Source of the DNA: Diploscapter coronatus
Taxonomy: Eukaryota > Nematoda > Chromadorea > Rhabditida > Rhabditidae
Length of the DNA: 64,000 nt
Assembly: GCA_964036155.1 (NCBI GenBank)
Contig: OZ038423.1
Coordinates: 18,987,249 to 19,051,248 of the forward strand
Reading direction: 5' to 3'
Shown: positions 46,777-58,300 of the stretch, piece after piece
How the letters are laid out: every line of letters starts with the position of its first letter
How positions within the stretch are numbered: position 1 is the stretch's first letter
Notes under the pieces: generated by a model
Databases searched by the model: none
What the model was told of the DNA's origin: nothing
Seen by the model: only the letters and a program-made list of their open reading frames with translations
Translations under genes and position numbers: made by a program

Positions 46777-47771
46777 CTAGGGATGCATTAAAGTTTTGTC
46801 ATTGACTTGATAGTGTTTAATAGCTTGTCTTAACTCACGTCGCTTCAACGCTCCGTTAATAAGGTAGGATGATGTAATAATAAAAATTACAGCACGTATT
46901 AGAGTTTCAATAGGGTACTGCAAGTGTCCGAGGAAGTAAAAATCACAGGCAAAAATAGATCCAAATAAAATAAATGCCAGGGTGAGACCTCCAAGAATAG
47001 AAAGGAATATTCGTCGCCATTTCTACAAATTTTATTGATAAACATACGTTTTATAGTTGATTGATTTTAAGTTTGACAAGTTTAGGGGAGTCTCGTTAAA
47101 AATCCTATTTTCTCCAAATTTCTCTCAAAAATCATCAATAAACACTCACACGACGGTTGACTGAGTCCGTCTGCACTCCAACTGATTGACGGCGAAGATC
47201 AAGCGCTGCTGGTCCGACGGGATTCCCTCCTGAAAAATGAAGTGAATTAGTTCGAAAATGTTTAAAAATTCGCTCACCTTGTTCGGAATCTTGGCCTTGA
47301 CGTTCTTCATCGTGTCCGAGGCTTCGACTTTCAGAGTGATGGTCTTGCCTGAAAAAGGAAATTGTTAAGCTAATGTGAAAACCAGACATTAAAATTGATC
47401 CCATTTTTGCGACACTGACACTGCAGTGTCAGTATCAAATACTTTAATGTCTGGTTGTATGGTTTTAGAGATTCTCAAATATTTGGTAATCTTACTTTTA
47501 CAAGCATTTAAAAACTGAAAATTGAGAATTCCTTCGAGTCTAATATAAATTTCAAACGTTGCATTTTCGAAAAAGTAAAATTTACATATTTGCCTAGAAT
47601 TTGAAACACGCCTTTTTCAGGGTTTTCAAGAATAACTGACTTGTGGAGTAGCTTGGACAAGATTTCGAGATGGGCTTGGAAGGTTTTGAGATGGGTTTTG
47701 AAGATGGCGATCTGATCGCGCACGAACAGACGGTCCAGGTCCGCGGGGGAGAGCAAAGGGGAGGACGGCAT
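46777..47771 (-). CDS. two-TM membrane protein with ubiquitin-derived exons in a shifted frame
   Basis: Four minus-strand exons (47641-47771, 47278-47348, 47150-47229 and 46777-47022) join with consistent phases and good donors (GTCAGT, GTGAGC, GTGAGT) into 175 residues. Exon 1 is helical ([34 protein letters not shown]). Exons 2-3 encode a polar linker ([20 protein letters not shown], then [16 protein letters not shown]). Exon 4 gives KWRR, TM1 ([20 protein letters not shown]), a loop, TM2 ([20 protein letters not shown]) and a basic tail. The linker DNA, read in another frame, encodes most of ubiquitin (see 47150-47348). The start AT 47771 follows a GAATTGCAG acceptor 21 nt upstream. I do not recognise the family. 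Alternatively exon 4 belongs to another gene and the linker is a ubiquitin pseudogene. Confidence 0.5.
47150..47348 (-). pseudogene. ubiquitin-coding fragment, truncated
   Basis: Exons 47278-47348 and 47150-47229, read in the frame [20 protein letters not shown], then [20 protein letters not shown] and [10 protein letters not shown], correspond to ubiquitin residues from Lys11 to about Thr55. About three quarters of positions are identical, with the intron between the K33 and E34 positions. The reading then stops. The N-terminal MQIFVKTLT and the C-terminal part with LRLRGG are absent, so it cannot be conjugated. A local ATG at 47404 would need a 34-nt intron to reach this frame, which is implausibly short. 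Confidence 0.75.
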
Positions 47772-48159
47772 GTATGCCAAGTAGAATGAAGCTGCAATTC
47801 AAAATAAATGTTTCACAATTAATAATTCAAATAAATTCTATCTTTTATCAGTCAGTCAATATAAAATGAAGCATAATTTCCTCTAATAAAAATTCATATG
47901 AATCAAATATATCTCAACCGTTTCTTATAGATTTGGTCCTGGAAGCTGAACATGTTATCAAATCAATATACGACAACTTTTATAAATAAAGGCTCAAAAA
48001 TCGGTCGCCTTAAATCTGCTCCATAACTAAATGCTAATATCCTCAATCATCATTCAAGTAAAAAATATGGCTAAAATCCAAAATGATGAAAAAAGGTGCG
48101 ATTTAGCACTTAAAAGAGGTAAAATTTGAGTGGGCTAGCGGATGGATGTGCTAGAGAAC

Positions 48160-48317
48160 CCATTGTGAATGACGAGTCCATCGCCAGTGCCCTTCGCGAA
48201 AAGATATCACGTCACCATGTCACCACGTCTTTAGACACAAGAGGGAAAAGAAAAAAGTAGGGGGTGGAGCTTAGAAGGTGCGAAGGGCACTGGCGACGGT
48301 CACGTCATTTACAATGG
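48160..48317. mobile_element. 158-bp MITE with ~38-bp terminal inverted repeats
   Basis: The left end (CCATTGTGAATGACGAGTCC then ATCGCCAGTGCCCTTCGC) and the right end read inversely (CCATTGTAAATGACGTGACC then GTCGCCAGTGCCCTTCGC) match at about nine of ten positions. No coding content. Confidence 0.8.
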
Positions 48318-48728
48318 ACAATACTAATGACCGATAAAATAGCACTTTAGGCAGAAAGAAAATGTAGGTGTAATAATTATTCCCTAAATAATTCCTACAC
48401 AACTAGGACCTGTATGAGATGGTTAGAAGAAGTAAATAAGAAAATGTACAAGTCTAGTCAGAAAAACGTTGATATAAAATCACAAGAAAAATTCAACCAT
48501 GTGCAGTTTTTCTGAAGATTTCTTATATTCGTCATTTTTTTTTACAAATGTCAGTGATTATTTGAAGAGGGAAGAGTAGCATTTGAAGAAGAATCTAGAG
48601 AATTAGAAATTTTCCAGATAAAAATAACGAAATTCCGAAATTTTGAAGAGAGAGAAAGAAAGTACGCAGGTCTGTTCATTTTGCCCAAATGATGCGCTGT
48701 TTTCATGGACGGAAATGGAACGAATAGC

Positions 48729-48810
48729 CACTGAGAGCATCGCACCCTGAAATGGCGCGCGCCATTTCAGGGTGTTCCGGGGGTGTTTCGAGGGTGCGCT
48801 GCTCTCAGTG
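48729..48810. repeat. 82-bp foldback element with a perfect 32-bp palindrome
   Basis: Outer arms CACTGAGAGCATCGCACCCT and AGGGTGCGCTGCTCTCAGTG pair with one mismatch. Inside them, 48743-48774 is a perfect 32-bp palindrome centred on GCGCGC (CACCCTGAAATGGCGC and its mirror). Confidence 0.8.
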
Positions 48811-49130
48811 TTGATTTATGCGAACACAAATGCATTTTTATTGTGTGTATTTTATATTAAGAGAATATTATCATTTCAGTTTGTGATATGGTGGGTAGGA
48901 ATTTTCGTGTCGATATTTTGCTTTTTTATAGAAATAACTTTCTCAAAACTAATCAAAATATTCACCTGCAAAATATGTATTTCTTGAAATCAAAAACGTA
49001 TTTGCAAAATCTAGAGAAAATTCAAATAAACAAATTTGAATGTAAAAAATCGAAGTGGAATAATAAACCCAAAATATCCGTGAGTTTATTAAACAAAAGA
49101 AGTAAATTTTCCATCTATCAGACAATATTA

Positions 49131-52100
49131 TCAGTTATTCGGTATCGCGATGTTATAAACTCGATTTCTCTGGATTTGATTTTTGTCTGGCTTTCGTGCC
49201 AAAGTCTTCACCGCGATATTTTTCGTCTTCGATTTTTCACGATTTTGAACTTCTAATCGCTAAAATTCAATGGGAACTGTAGATAAATATCATAATTATT
49301 AAAAATTGCACTATTCTACCTGAATTGCACTTCTAGTCAGGAAATATAGTGTCACAAACTGAATGTTCGGGCCATACATTGTAATATAAGATACGTATTT
49401 CTAAATTCACTTTAAAAACTCATTTAATTTTGAAGGGCTATATGGAAACCTTGCGACATCATGATGCGAGACTTGAGCAAAATAGGGTGCGTGAAGTCAG
49501 GGAAGTGTTTATTTCCCCTATGGCAATTAATAATAGTAACTAATAGATACTTCCGTTTTCCCACAATTTGTAGCTTTTTCTAACGAGAGATTTATGAATG
49601 AGGGAGTACAGGAAGATAGAAAAAGTTACAACTTGTGGAAAAACGAGGGTAGTAAGTAGTAAACAAAAACTATTGAATTTTTTATTCACTACTTTTATTA
49701 ATTGCCTTCCGCTGCTATTTTGTCATGTTTCATGTCATGATCGTCTTGTGGTTCTCATTTTGCCTTTTATGAATATTCTTACATAAAGATAATTTTGATT
49801 GTCAGTGTTCGAAGGCAGGTACGCAATCATTCCAAAAAAATAGATGACTACTTCAACAATTGTCTGAAATAATATCCACATTTATAGGAAATATTTCATG
49901 CAAATTTTCTACATGAGCTATCAACCGTCGATTCAAACCATTTTCCCTTATCCTCAGATTCTTCGATATTTTGCTAAGCTGTCGCTTGAGCTTCTTCAAT
50001 AGATAAACGGCACTCCAGATTAAAATCGGAATTAATATTCCATTTATTATCACAAGCGTCAGGCCTTGAACATGAGTGATCTGAATTTGAAATTATATTC
50101 ATCCTGATTGAAAGTATAATTCAAAATGTCATATTGGTCAGGGGTGTTCTGAATTCCGATTACGAAAAATTTCGACTTCTGGGGTTTTGGAATTTCAATT
50201 TCGATTTCGAAATTTTAAAGATTCAAATTCTGAACACCTCTGATATGGATTTTCTTACATAGTACCACATAGATTCGACTAAATCATCGAGCATCATAAT
50301 ATTCCAATAATCATCCTGCTGTAGTTCTGCACCTAATTGATGCACTTGACGCTTCAGATCATTCAATTCCTTTCTACGATTCTTATATGGCTCATTGCCA
50401 ACAAATATGATGCGATAAAGGATTTTTGCATCCATAAAGCAATAAATGAACGTAATAATTATCATTGAAGCAACGAATATGCATTTGTTAAGGCTTGTGG
50501 TTCGATCATTTGGTTTACTAAAATAATTTTTGAAAGATTAATGAAATTTATACAGATTTAGGAAGAATTTAAGTCATACTCAAAAATAGACGGGGGAAAT
50601 CGTAAAACGAAATCATAATTATGAATTCAAAATTCTCCCCGGAATATTTTTTGAAAATTTCAAGCTAGAGAGAAAACATTTTTAAAAAATCTTATGGGTT
50701 TAGGTCGCAGGACTATTTTGACTTAAATCCTCCCTAGGTCTGAATTTATATTCATACTCAGAAAATGCCCTCGCTCGTTGAACTGCCATTGCACAGGATA
50801 CAAATTTGACCACACTTGTAATCATCAATTCCAATGACGTAATCATTAAGTGATAAATCTGAACAATATAAAATACACCAATAGATGAGCAGAACAAAGT
50901 TAGGGATCGAGTAATAATACTTTTTTTTTTCAAATTATTGTATGGGCAGAATTTCTCATCCACAAAATTAACATTTCCCCAAAAATCTCATTTTTCATTT
51001 GATCTCAAACTCATCTCATTACCACTTCTCTCGACATGAAATAAACACGCTTTGGAAGTCAGCGTATTTTTTCTGTAAGTGAAATTAGAGAATCAAGTAA
51101 AAGAGGGTTTCCGAATCAAAGTCTCGCATTCGGTCACTGTTGAGTAGATCGTGACTAGGAAAGGGGTCAAAATCCTACCAAATCAAATGGAATCAGGCTC
51201 AAACTTTTCATACTTTTCTGCATTACAAAAAAAACTTATGAGATAAATATTGTATGATTTGACTACCTTCAACCTATGAATATATTATCAAAAATATAGA
51301 GCTTAAATCCAATTCGTGTTAGGTCAATGACTTATGACACGTTCTTCGTAAGAATCGAGTATGGGGTGGTACCCAAGAAGTTGACCCTCGAGTTTCGAGC
51401 TGATTTTTCGTCCCTGGGGGTTTTCGACTACGCTGATGACGAATATGACGGTTAAAACCCGATCCGACCACTTGTTCCGCCTGTTCTGGAAGGTCCGCAT
51501 ACGGTAGTTCCGAAAAATTCTATTTTCGTTATTCGGTATGGGAAAAATTCAAATTTGGTATCAAAATGCTCGGAGAGACCATCTGAACACGATTCTGAAA
51601 AGACCTCGTCGAAACGACACCGAATAAGGAAGTTATGATGAACATAGTGAAATACATGGAAAATGTCATATCGATGTTTCGCTTCTTTTAATTTTTATTT
51701 TTTTAAAAGCCCCAGGTTCCGTGAGTTATTTATACCAGAAAGTAGCCCAGGTCTTCTAGTTTCTGGAACACTTGACCGTTTTCCTATAGACTGCCCGCTA
51801 GCGGAGAAATGCCATTTCTTCAAAGAGTTGTCATTACTCATTTTTGCCTAGTTTGATTTGAAAAATTCATAACTTCCATAATTCTAAACCAAATTCCATG
51901 ATTCTTTTTTTGTTTGATTACTATTGATATTCAGTTTATCAGACACCAAAAGATAATTTTTTTGAATAACGATTTCTGCAGAAATGCGCACTTATTTGCG
52001 CCATAATTGCACACCTTTCAACCTGTCCTGGGTTTACGCGTAAATGACGTTGGAAAAATTCGTCCTTCCAGTATGTTGTGTAGAATGACATGGTGAACAA

Positions 52101-53718
52101 ATTTGTTTCAGGACCGACCTCGAATTCACATTGGTATGAGCTCCAGAATTTTTTAAAGTTCGATGACCAATTATTGCAAAGTGCCTTTAGGGCAGTAAAT
52201 TTCAAAAATTCATATCTCTCTGTGTGTGTACATTCTAAAATAAGTTCTGGATACAATTTGTTCAATTTGAAGAGCTCTACAAGATTTTATTGAAAATTCC
52301 AACTTTAACTCACATTACCCTTGTAAACACAGTACGGGTATATAGAGTAACTTAGGCTAATTTCTCCCGCCAAAATTAATTTCTAAAAATTTTCTTTATA
52401 TTTAGAATTTATTCTCCTACTCAAGATCTACAAAATAAAAAAATAATCATGAAATTTAGTGTAAAATATAGGAAGATATGAATTTTTGAAATCAAACTAG
52501 GCAAAAATGAGTAATGACAACTCTTTGAAGAAATGGCATTTCTCCGCTAGCGGGCAGTCTATAGGAAAACGGTCAAGTGTTCCAGAAACTAGAAGACCTG
52601 GGCTACTTTCTGGTATAAATAACTCACGGAACCTGGGGCTTTTAAAAAAATAAAAATTAAAAGAAGCGAAACATCGATATGACATTTTCCATGTATTTCA
52701 CTATGTTCATCATAACTTCCTTATTCGGTGTCGTTTCGACGAGGTCTTTTCAGAATCGTGTTCAGATGGTCTCTCCGAGCATTTTGATACCAAATTTGAA
52801 TTTTTCCCATACCGAATAACGAAAATAGAATTTTTCGGAACTACCGTATGCGGACCTTCCAGAACAGGCGGAACAAGTGGTCGGATCGAGTTTTAACCGT
52901 CATATCCGTAATCAGCGTAGTCGAAAACCCCCAGGGACGAAAAATCAACTCGAAACTCGAGGGTCAACTTCTTGGGTACCACCCCCCTTTATAAAAAACT
53001 CGATTTTTACGAAGAACGTGTCATATATGTATAAAAAGTAATGTTTACCCATGCGTCATCCCTATACATACAACACATGTCTTTCATAAGTAGATAACGA
53101 TAATAATATACCTAAAATACACATGGAGTTATGTCTGAAACAATCAACTCACAATAATGATATAAATCAACGCATAGACACATTTCAATATTAATAGCGA
53201 TAGCAACTGTTTTTCAAATGTTGAAAAGCTTGTCGATTTCTTCATTAATATCGTAATCGCTCGTATTCCAAATATCAATAGAATTAGTCCTAATAAATAT
53301 ATCAAAAAGAATTCGGCATATACGCTAACATGATCCTCTTCACTAGGCATTGCTAAAAGTATACATATGTTGAATTTAATAAAAAAAAAGAACTAATAAT
53401 TTAAAAGAAAGGTTTTCAGATACAAAATGTCTTACTTACTGAGTGGGTAATGTATAAAGAAGATGAAAAATGCACCATAGTGTGTAGTGGATTCGACATA
53501 ACCTAGGAAAATTCTATCTGTAAAATTCACGCATAAGATTTTTAGCTTCTAATATTTTGCAAAATACATTAAATTAAAAATTGGTATTATTATATAATAT
53601 GTCACTAATATGCGAAAATTTTGTAATGATTTAAGTGAAAAATGCTGAATATACTCTCGCAGAGTTCCGCGCTAACGCCAACTTGATCAAAATGTTCATA
53701 CACATCGTCGGGATCCAT
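49131..53718 (-). CDS. second nematode-type 7TM receptor
   Basis: A 386-residue receptor in nine minus-strand exons: 53655-53718, 53440-53517, 53153-53352, 50758-50858, 50259-50517, 49913-50080, 49783-49863, 49320-49400 and 49131-49259; all phases agree. The N-terminus MDPDDVYEHFDQVGVSAELC is soluble. TM segments are roughly FLGYVESTTHYGAFFIFFIH, FFLIYLLGLILLIFGIRAIT, LLSLLILKCVYALIYIIIV, HLMITSLELMITSVVKFVSC, KCIFVASMIIITFIYCFMDA, GLTLVIINGILIPILIWSAV, TIVEVVIYFFGMIAYL, and a last one before TRSAIQ. The count is thus seven or eight, and the first stretch may be amphipathic. A charged tail (RLEVQNREKSKTKN) closes it. Intron 3 (50859-53152) is expanded by a 1.7-kb foldback element. It shows no close similarity to the receptor at 3272. 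A chemoreceptor role is inferred only. Confidence 0.75.
49537..49664. repeat. hairpin element between two receptor exons
   Basis: CCGTTTTCCCACAATTTGTA near 49552 is mirrored by CAACTTGTGGAAAAACGAGG near 49628, with GCTTTTTCTA and TAGAAAAAGT inside. It lies in the intron 49401-49782 of the 7TM receptor. Confidence 0.6.
50142..50241. repeat. short inverted-repeat element in a receptor intron
   Basis: AGGGGTGTTCTGAATTC near 50141 is mirrored by AAATTCTGAACACCTCTG near 50225. The interior is rich in TTTCGA and AATTTCG words. Confidence 0.5.
51335..53023. mobile_element. 1.7-kb foldback transposon with ~580-bp inverted arms, flanked by TA
   Basis: The element begins TGACACGTTCTTCGTA and ends with its inverse complement; TA stands on both sides, as after Tc1/mariner-type insertion. 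The arms (about 51335-51915 and 52440-53023) are almost identical over their length; each carries the same 62-residue open frame (MSYRCFASFNFYFFKSPRFR start) in opposite directions. Differences are a few substitutions and a small indel near the outer ends. The ~520-bp centre has a 108-residue minus frame without recognisable domain. No transposase is visible, so it would need one in trans. It lies inside intron 3 of the 7TM receptor. Confidence 0.85.
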
Positions 53719-55333
53719 ATATTTGGTTGGGCAAATATACATTATTATTATATCGAACTATATAAAATCAAAGAAAGTTTAGCGATTTTAGTTCGAACTC
53801 GTTGTTTTGATAATAGAATCAATTTTTTAATAAGAAGTTTCTAATGGCGAAATTAAACAGCAAAAAATATTCGGTTACCAAGGAAGAAATTAAATTTTTT
53901 TTGTGAATTTCAATTTATATCAGGTGTTTTTTTAACAACCTATCATAGGATTTGTCTCGGCAATCTTAGTTCAAAATTTATCTAAAATAATATCGAGATT
54001 TGTCTGTTTTATGAAAGCTAAAATCGAACAAACATGAATACGAACAATGAGATAGAATTTTTATGATGTGAAGTTGTTATTGGACAAGGCGATATTGTAT
54101 ATTTTATTCATTTGCATTTAATTCTTGTCGTTCTTTCGGGTCAATGTTTTCATCGTTTTTTCGCCTGACGAAAGTGCTCTCTAGGTCTGTGTGAAATGAA
54201 TTCAGAGTTAGAAGCTTGTTACAGTGGGGGTGAGCTTGAGATATACTTTTTACAAAATCATTAAAAAGAGGAGCTCGTCAAATGTTATACTGCATTTCTT
54301 GTTAATTTTTCATCAATGAGAGCTTTCAGATGTTCTGATCAAATCTGAACTAAAATTGTAACTCTGACTTTCCTGTTCTTGGATATCCAGAAAGAAGTCA
54401 TAAAACGTGTGAAAATGACATGTAAAATTGAAATTAGCATACACTATTTTTCAAGCATCTCTACTGTATAAGTTTTATGGGTTCCAAGCTTAGGAAGATC
54501 ACGGTTAAACTCTTTGACTTCGAATTCGTGAGCAGGACATCTAAAAGCCCCTTCAGTGAGAAATTAGCCAAGAAGTCCATGACGTCAGGTGAGCTCTTTG
54601 CAAGAATTTTCGAATGTCTACAAGAATAAATTTTATCTTTTTCAAGAATCGACATCACCAATAGACGAATGAATGAATAAACGTTTTGAAAAAGGTAATA
54701 ATCCTCATCCGGACATTACTTGTAGAGAGTTGCGGGAAAAATTAGAGGTTCGAGAATAGATACAGGTGTGAATTCGGGAAATTATGGGAATTTTGTGGCA
54801 GAATCAATTGATACTTGTAATTTTTAGTGAAACTAAGAGCCACAAGAAATAGCGCACGGCGTTAGTTTTTCTCTACTTTTCCAAATGCTCTCCCCTAAAG
54901 AAATGTGGAAGGAAAAACGCTGCCAAAAATAGCATTAGACGATCTTGCGCTCTTTTTGTAATCGCTTAAAAAGACCTTACAAAATTGCAATCAAAGAAAA
55001 TGGGGGAAATGAATTGAAATCAAGAGGCTCGGAATAAAGATAGCATTGCTCAACTTGCATCATTTTTTAATTGGGTAATTCAAAAAGAAACTAAAGCATG
55101 AATGATGATATAAAATAAGAGCGAAGAAAGTAATTTTTGCCAAATCAAATGTAAATATTGAATAGACTCGCAAAGGGTTTATCAAATTTGTCTTGGTAAG
55201 TTTAGATAAAGGCGGACGCGAGATGGAGGGATAGGGAAGTGACTGTTGAGAATAGTGATATGGTTGCGAGTTAAAGGAAGAAGGGAAATGGGAAAATAGG
55301 AAGATCTGGCCCGCTCTCTGCTGGAGGAGGACA
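53719..55333. other. region between the 7TM receptor and bub-1
   Basis: This holds the receptor's upstream side, the bub-1 3' flank and one candidate small gene (54477-54672). The remainder is AT-rich with no supported gene. Confidence 0.5.
54477..54672 (+). CDS. candidate 45-aa protein, two exons
   Basis: Exon 54477-54588 (MGSKLRKITVKLFDFEFVSR, then TSKSPFSEKLAKKSMTS) has a strong GTGAGC donor. It joins 54647-54672 after a TTTTTCAAG acceptor in phase, ending ESTSPIDE. Base composition is richer in GC than the flanks. I know no homologue. The same DNA is also open on the minus strand (KILAKSSPDVMDFLANFSLK), so the strand is not certain. Confidence 0.35.
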
Positions 55334-58300
55334 TCAGACAGAAGGGAGCGAGTGGTTGAAGCGGCCTGCAGCTACGCGGAACTCGATCGGGTCGAAATTA
55401 GCCTTGAAGAACGACACCATTTCCTGCAAACTTGCAAAATTAGGAAATAATTTCCTCGCTATTTCTCTAATAACTCAATGAAACTTTCAAACTCCAAGCA
55501 AAAGTTCATACCTCAATGATGTGTTCCCAATCAGGCAATTTTTGGCAGCTCTCGATGTTGCAGCATTTCTGGAACTGATTCAGGATGACTTGACGGGCCA
55601 CGTTGCGACTGAAAAATGATCATGTTTGCATTTTTCCGCTTCAATTTACCGTTTGATGTTGGCAGACAGAGAGAAGGAGCCGAGGTGCTCCCCAATCAGC
55701 TCGGGGTACTTGCCACAGACGAACGTCCCGATTGTCATCGCGAAACCGAAGTAATCCGTCTGGTAGGTCCATGGGCGATCGTACTGCAAAACAGTTATTT
55801 GAAAAAAAAAAATAATAAAAATCGTCGTTATAGTCTTTACGAAATTTCTATTTCACTTCGAAATCAGACTTGCAAATAAATAACCACAACCGCGGGGTTG
55901 CAATACGGTTCGGTTGTGATTGGCAATTTTAGAAAAAGTTGCAATTCTGTTCGAGATTTAACTTTTCGCCATTTTTGTAAGACCTAATAACGACATTATT
56001 GAATCCGAAATTATTATCAAAGTTATTTTTAAACTTCAGAATTAGAAAAATTAATTCATAATCCAATCTAAATATTGATTGTACCTGCATCTCTGGGCAG
56101 TCGAAGGAAGTAGTGCCAGCCTTGCCAGTGAATGTGGTGCCCTGCTCGAAGAACATCATGTCGATGGCTCGGCCCCAGTCGATCAGACGCAGCAGAGGGC
56201 GGCAAAGCAGGTCTTCCACGGACTCGTCTGTCCCCAATCTGAAAAAAGGTGTTGCATGTCAAAGAAAATCGAATGAAGACGTTGTAGTCACTAAAATGCA
56301 ATGTCTGACTTTCTGATGATCATGATGTTGTCGGGCTTGATATCCGCATGAATGATCTGTGCCGAGTGTACCGCTTGCAGGATCTTGGCCGTGTGAATCG
56401 CTATCAGCAGAGATGTGCTCCAGCTGGAAGGAAAATGAAACATTTATTCAAGTTATTTTTCCCTGACATTTCTAAAACTGATGTATTTCTCAAGTGAAAA
56501 TATTGCACCTCCAAAAAACAAAAAATGTTTAAATGCTAGAGCCTAGCAAACGGGAAGTTGAAGAAGCGAGTTCAATCAAAGGAACGTTGCAAAGATCGAA
56601 TAAATCTAGAGAACGCAAATACTCAAATTTGAATATGGGAAAATCTAATTGAAAGTTTTGTTTTGATTTGTGCATTTGAGGAGCCCGACTAGAATTTTAC
56701 TAACTCTAAATCCCAGAAAAATCGAATTTGAAAAAATACTTGCGATCTCTAGATAAATCCCATTGGAAAGGGTTCATTAATTTATGCAACACTTTCAATA
56801 CTTCGCCCTTCATTGGGTTATGTAAATGATTTTTTTTATAAATAAAGTGCCAAGATATGAAATGAATTTGCGAATGATGGAAATTATCAAATTCTCGATT
56901 TGGTACTCCAAACAAACCTCGGGTCATTGAGTTTATTTGTGAGATCGAGCAGATTCCCCAGAGGCAGATATTCGTTGAACAGCAGGGAGGCGTTCGTGAA
57001 GATGTGCGCTTCTGTGACCTGGAAAATGCATTGTTGAAAGGGAAAAGCAGGAAGAAATAGCGACCTTCATGATGGAGGACAGAATGTTGGAATACTGCGC
57101 ACTGATGCGGGCACGCACTTCGCTCAGAATGTACATCTCCCAGGCACAGCTCGGCACTTCGTACTGAAACAAATGAGAATAAGAAAATAGTCATCAAATA
57201 TTTGCGACAGAAGTAATCAGATAGACCAGTTTGAAGGAAAGAACGACATTTAGAAGAACAATTATGTTACTCAAAATATCTTCCAATTTTCTCATTTCAT
57301 TTTCAATATAAATTTTTTTGCACGAACCTTGACAGCGAGGATATTTCCTCCGGGCTGTTGTTCTTGCGCCTTGAAGACCCTCGCGAACCCTCCCTCTCCC
57401 AGCAGCTGCTGCACGACGTACTTCTTGCTGCCCAGGGTGATCTGTCTGTGCTGCATCACTTTCGGACACATTTCCTGCAACCATCATGCATGTGCCATTG
57501 TCATTTCCTCTCATCTCTGCCAACCTTGTGATTGATCTGGTTGCTCGGTTTGGACACTTGAGTCAGCAGCGTGTCACGAAGTTCACGGGCCCATGGATTG
57601 ATCGTCGAGGTTATTACCGATCTAAAATTAGAAGAGGCATTATACAGTAAATCAATTTTCAGAAATGATCGTTTTATCAATGGATTTTGGAGTAGTGAAG
57701 AACACTTCCTTGAAGTTCATAATTCTGCATTGGTAACAAAGAAATAACTCTTGATAGCCATGTATTCCCGCAATCAAATAATCCGATTTCTTAAAGACGT
57801 ACGGCAATCCGACTCCAGTAGTGTCGTGGGGATTCTCCTCGTCATCCTCGGGTTCTTCCTGCATCTTCGCATCTTCCTCTTTCCTGTCCCCTTCATCTTC
57901 GTCCACCATTCTATCATCTTCCTTCTCTGTCAAGGTCAGCTTCTTCTTCACATCCGCTTCCAGAGCTCTGATGGGCGGGGCGGTCGAGGTGCGAGGCGCT
58001 GCGCCTTGGTTGAATTTGGATGCAGCCAGACTGCGACGCTGAAAAAGAGTTTGATAAATGCACAATATCATATTCCCTAATAATGAGAAACAACATCATT
58101 AAACTTTGCATTCACATTTTAAAGCATTATAGATCCTATGAACATCCCACATACCTTGATGCAGATGGAAATATAGAAGAAAACTCAAAACTAGGATAAA
58201 AAATGTCTATATCCGGGCCGATTGTTACTCTTTTTCTCCTTACATGTGTTCTAGTTTTAATTTACAAATCATATTTTGAAAGTATAAATAAAAGAATTGG

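Larger units (their letters stand above)
47792..49130. other. intergenic region with foldback elements
   Basis: No gene is supported. A short frame on the minus strand near 47919-47953 (MFSFQDQIYKK) has a donor but does not keep phase with the next exon. Two inverted-repeat elements (48160-48317 and 48729-48810) lie here. Confidence 0.5.

Noticed and set aside
46777..47022. Two-TM exon as the last exon of the 7TM receptor
   Set aside because: Its phase would fit, but nearer exons at 49320-49400 and 49131-49259 complete the receptor with a cytoplasmic tail and stop.
47404..47404. Ubiquitin-like protein starting MGSILMSG at 47404
   Set aside because: It needs a 34-nt intron and still lacks the conjugation tail; the shifted-frame model explains more of the flanking exons.
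51663..51851. 62-codon frame seen at both 51663-51851 and 52497-52685
   Set aside because: Identical because it lies in the two arms of the foldback element, not because it is a duplicated gene; it has no domain.
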